A DNA stretch of 64,000 nucleotides. Source: Cytobacillus praedii (lineage in GTDB: Bacteria > Bacillota > Bacilli > Bacillales > Cytobacillaceae). Shown here in pieces: positions 62,362 to 64,000 of the stretch. Below the pieces are notes generated by a model that was not told where the DNA came from, made no database searches, and saw nothing but the letters and a program-made list of their open reading frames with translations. The translations under genes and the position numbers were made by a program. Every line of letters starts with the position of its first letter. Position 1 is the stretch's first letter. The stretch is taken from positions 201,704 to 265,703 of the forward strand of contig NZ_LMBX01000004.1 of NCBI RefSeq assembly GCF_001439605.1, in the 5' to 3' direction.

Positions 62362-63338
62362 TACTTAGATAGGTTTTCGACAGCAGCTTGTAAGAAGTTC
62401 ACCTTGCTCCATGCAGTACCGCCTTGTGCCATAGGATCGACAGCGTTCACGAATATTTGATTATTTTTTGCTGCGTCAATGCTTTGGAAGATCGGGTTCT
62501 TTAATATATCATCTAAAGCGGCTGGGTTGTCGCTGTTCTCACTTTTCTCAAATTGCAGGAAAATAATATCTGGATTTACATCTGCCAATGTTTCTAGACT
62601 AATTTCTTCTTGAGCAGCTGTTTTCCCAATTAATTCTGGTACTTTTAATCCTAAATCATTATAAATAACGGGATTTAAATAAACATCGGCTGGATAAACA
62701 AACATACTTCCTTGACGAACTCTTATAACGAAAACCTCTTTATCTTGTAAACTGGCAGCAATAGTGGCTTTCGCTTTCTCGGCATCAGCCTTGTAATCAG
62801 CTATAATTTTATCGGCTTCTGCTGTCTTGCCTGATAATGTTCCCATTAAGCGCAGATTATCTTCCCAGTTTGTAGATATATGAGATACAGGTATCATTGT
62901 ACGAATTTTATTTAACTGATTAGCTACTTCTTCCTTGTATTTAGAAGAACCTAAGATGACATCCGGCTTTAAGGAAAGAATGGTTTCATAGTTTGGTTCT
63001 GTTTTTTCTCCAATAGAAGTGGCACCTTCTAAATCAGCAGCAAGATAGGCTGGTAACTCGCCGGCTGTTGTCACAGCTCCTAACGGCTTAACTCCCAGTA
63101 TCGCAGCATCTTCCATCGATTCTAAACTAGCTGCAATAATATTTTTTACTTCAGCTGGAAGTGTATAGGATTGACCTAAGTATGTAATCGTTTGTTCTGT
63201 TGGAGCAGCTTCTTCTTTTGCTACTTCCTCTGTTTTCTTTTCCTCATTTGTATCTGTATTAGTAGACGCACCCTCACTGTTTCCGCAAGCAGCTAAAAAA
63301 GACGCAGTTAACCCAATTAATATAAGACTCTTTCTCAT
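62361..63338 (-). CDS. Siderophore-binding lipoprotein (FeuA-like)
   Basis: 325 residues. Lipobox AACGNS (Cys18), an acidic Glu/Thr-rich spacer, then a class III binding protein (TITYLGQSYTLPAEVKNIIAASLESMEDAAILGVKPLGAV; YETILSLKPDVILG). It captures ferric siderophore (catecholate type by analogy with FeuA) and passes it to the permeases. AAGGAGATATAACT precedes ATG. First gene of a Fur-type regulated operon (box at 63408). Confidence 0.9.
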   Translation of the reverse strand: MRKSLILIGLTASFLAACGNSEGASTNTDTNEEKKTEEVAKEEAAPTEQTITYLGQSYTLPAEVKNIIAASLESMEDAAILGVKPLGAVTTAGELPAYLAADLEGATSIGEKTEPNYETILSLKPDVILGSSKYKEEVANQLNKIRTMIPVSHISTNWEDNLRLMGTLSGKTAEADKIIADYKADAEKAKATIAASLQDKEVFVIRVRQGSMFVYPADVYLNPVIYNDLGLKVPELIGKTAAQEEISLETLADVNPDIIFLQFEKSENSDNPAALDDILKNPIFQSIDAAKNNQIFVNAVDPMAQGGTAWSKVNFLQAAVENLSK

Positions 63339-63376
63339 AGTTATATCTCCTTTATTATCAAACTTTCAGTTTCGTG

Positions 63377-63392
63377 TAAGTAGGCCTACTTA
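63377..63392. promoter_or_regulatory. Perfect 16-bp palindrome in the siderophore operon leader
   Basis: TAAGTAGGCCTACTTA lies between the Fur box and the start codon, 38 bp before the feuA-like ATG. It could be a second operator (for a siderophore-responsive regulator) or a short RNA hairpin. No such regulator gene is next to it. Confidence 0.55.
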
Positions 63393-63407
63393 TACAGATG
63401 TAACAAA

Positions 63408-63422
63408 TGATAACGATTATCA
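63408..63422. promoter_or_regulatory. Fur box
   Basis: TGATAACGATTATCA has one mismatch to the 7-1-7 Fur core TGATAATNATTATCA. It lies about 70 bp upstream of the siderophore-binding protein start, in the promoter region. Iron-replete Fur would silence the operon. Confidence 0.85.
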
Positions 63423-63559
63423 ATTTCAATTACAAACTCAATTTAATTCATCCCACAGGAAATGTCAACCATATTTTTAGAAAAAACTGCCTAATAAATT
63501 CATAAAAATTCACAAAAAATTCACATAGAAAGAGGGCCTGAACAAGAAAAAATATAAAT

Positions 63560-64000
63560 ACTCGATAAATTTTCAAAGTTGCTAGATAAAAAGAAAAATA
63601 TGCTAGATAAATCATTGAACGCGCAAGATAAATCAAAAAAGTTGCTAGATAACTTCGGCAAAACGCTCAATAAGTTCAAAAAAAGAATGAAATTTGAACA
63701 ATGAATAATCGAAATGCTAGATAAAATCAGAAAGTTGCTAGATAACAGTTTGAACGTGCAAGATGAATCAAAAAAGCTGCTAGATAACTCCAGTAAAATG
63801 CCCGATAAGTCCAAAAAAGAATGAAAATTTGCCGATGAATATCGAAATGCTAGATAAGTTCGGTAAAATGCTCGATAAGTCAAAAAAAATGAAGTTCGGA
63901 TAATGAATAAATGAAATGCTAGATAAAATCAGCAAGCTGCTAGATAAAAGATAAAAAGTACTAGATAAATCGATAAAGCTGCTAGATAACTTCAGTAAAA
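63560..64000. repeat. Array of 21-bp units (GCTAGATAA type) with ~50-bp breaks
   Basis: GATAA elements start at 63564, 63585, 63606, 63627, 63648, 63669, then 63720, 63741, 63762, 63783, 63804, 63853, 63874, 63922, 63943, 63964 and 63985. Steps are 21 bp, with three interruptions of 48-51 bp. The array continues past the window edge. Because 21 is a multiple of three, a 120-codon minus-strand frame (63521-63883) stays open; it encodes an LSSNF-type heptad and is not taken as a gene. Confidence 0.9.

Noticed and set aside
63521..63883. 120-codon minus-strand reading frame with heptad-like LSS repeats
   Set aside because: It runs over a 21-bp DNA repeat array; the open frame follows from the period being a multiple of three. 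No ribosome site.

Overview
The window looks like a piece of the chromosome of a low-GC, Gram-positive, Bacillus-like bacterium (Bacillaceae). The signs are AGGAGG-type ribosome binding sites almost everywhere, frequent TTG and GTG starts, many Rho-independent terminators, an S-box (SAM-I) riboswitch sequence, a Fur box on a FeuABC-like siderophore system, lipoproteins with Bacillus-type lipoboxes, and the ~130 bp GC-rich intergenic repeat seen in many Bacillaceae. No rRNA, tRNA, CRISPR array or intact transposase was seen. The species cannot be named from this sequence alone.

Left part (1-20.8 kb): a partial chemoreceptor at the edge, an ankyrin/TPR protein, an M20-type N-carbamoyl-amino-acid/allantoate amidohydrolase, a membrane-anchored nuclease, and then a PucR-type regulator followed by a co-directional run of ten genes (8.0-16.7 kb). 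These encode an Asp/Glu/hydantoin-type racemase, an EamA exporter, an OPT-family transporter, a DUF917 (S-methyl-thiohydantoin desulfurase family) protein, a DUF1177 protein, AroM, an M29-like metalloenzyme, two different nitroreductases and a DUF6092-like protein. Together they look like a catabolic system for a cyclic amide, hydantoin or other N-containing compound whose substrate is unknown; this is the strongest candidate for an undescribed system here. A MerR regulator with a textbook 19-bp-spacer promoter next to it, a dehydrogenase, a DUF2268 peptidase (behind a second MerR-type promoter) and a cupin follow.

Middle (21-31 kb): an S-box riboswitch with its terminator but no gene behind it, a lantibiotic-immunity type cassette (ATPase, two permeases, response regulator, histidine kinase) without a lantibiotic gene, a TcaA-like lipoprotein, and a DUF559-like nuclease with a winged helix.

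30-40 kb: a sugar or cyclitol gene cluster under a LacI regulator: two TIM-barrel isomerase/epimerases, two Gfo/Idh/MocA dehydrogenases and an RbsABC-like ABC importer. It is interrupted by an opposite-strand lipoprotein gene bracketed by two direct repeats.

40-58 kb: mostly single-gene housekeeping and stress units (VOC, DUF3291, hydrolases, Nudix, XRE-AbrB fusion with a macrolide-type glycosyltransferase, AlkD-like repair, SDR with a divergent TetR, MscS channel, DUF4317, YitT, EamA with a divergent MocR regulator). 58.7-63.3 kb is a Fur-controlled FeuABC/YusV/BesA-like siderophore uptake and release operon.

The intergenic spaces are unusual. At least six hold degenerate arrays with unrelated sequences but a common ~51-53 bp period (the best is exactly 52 bp over ten units), and one at the right edge has a 21 bp period.
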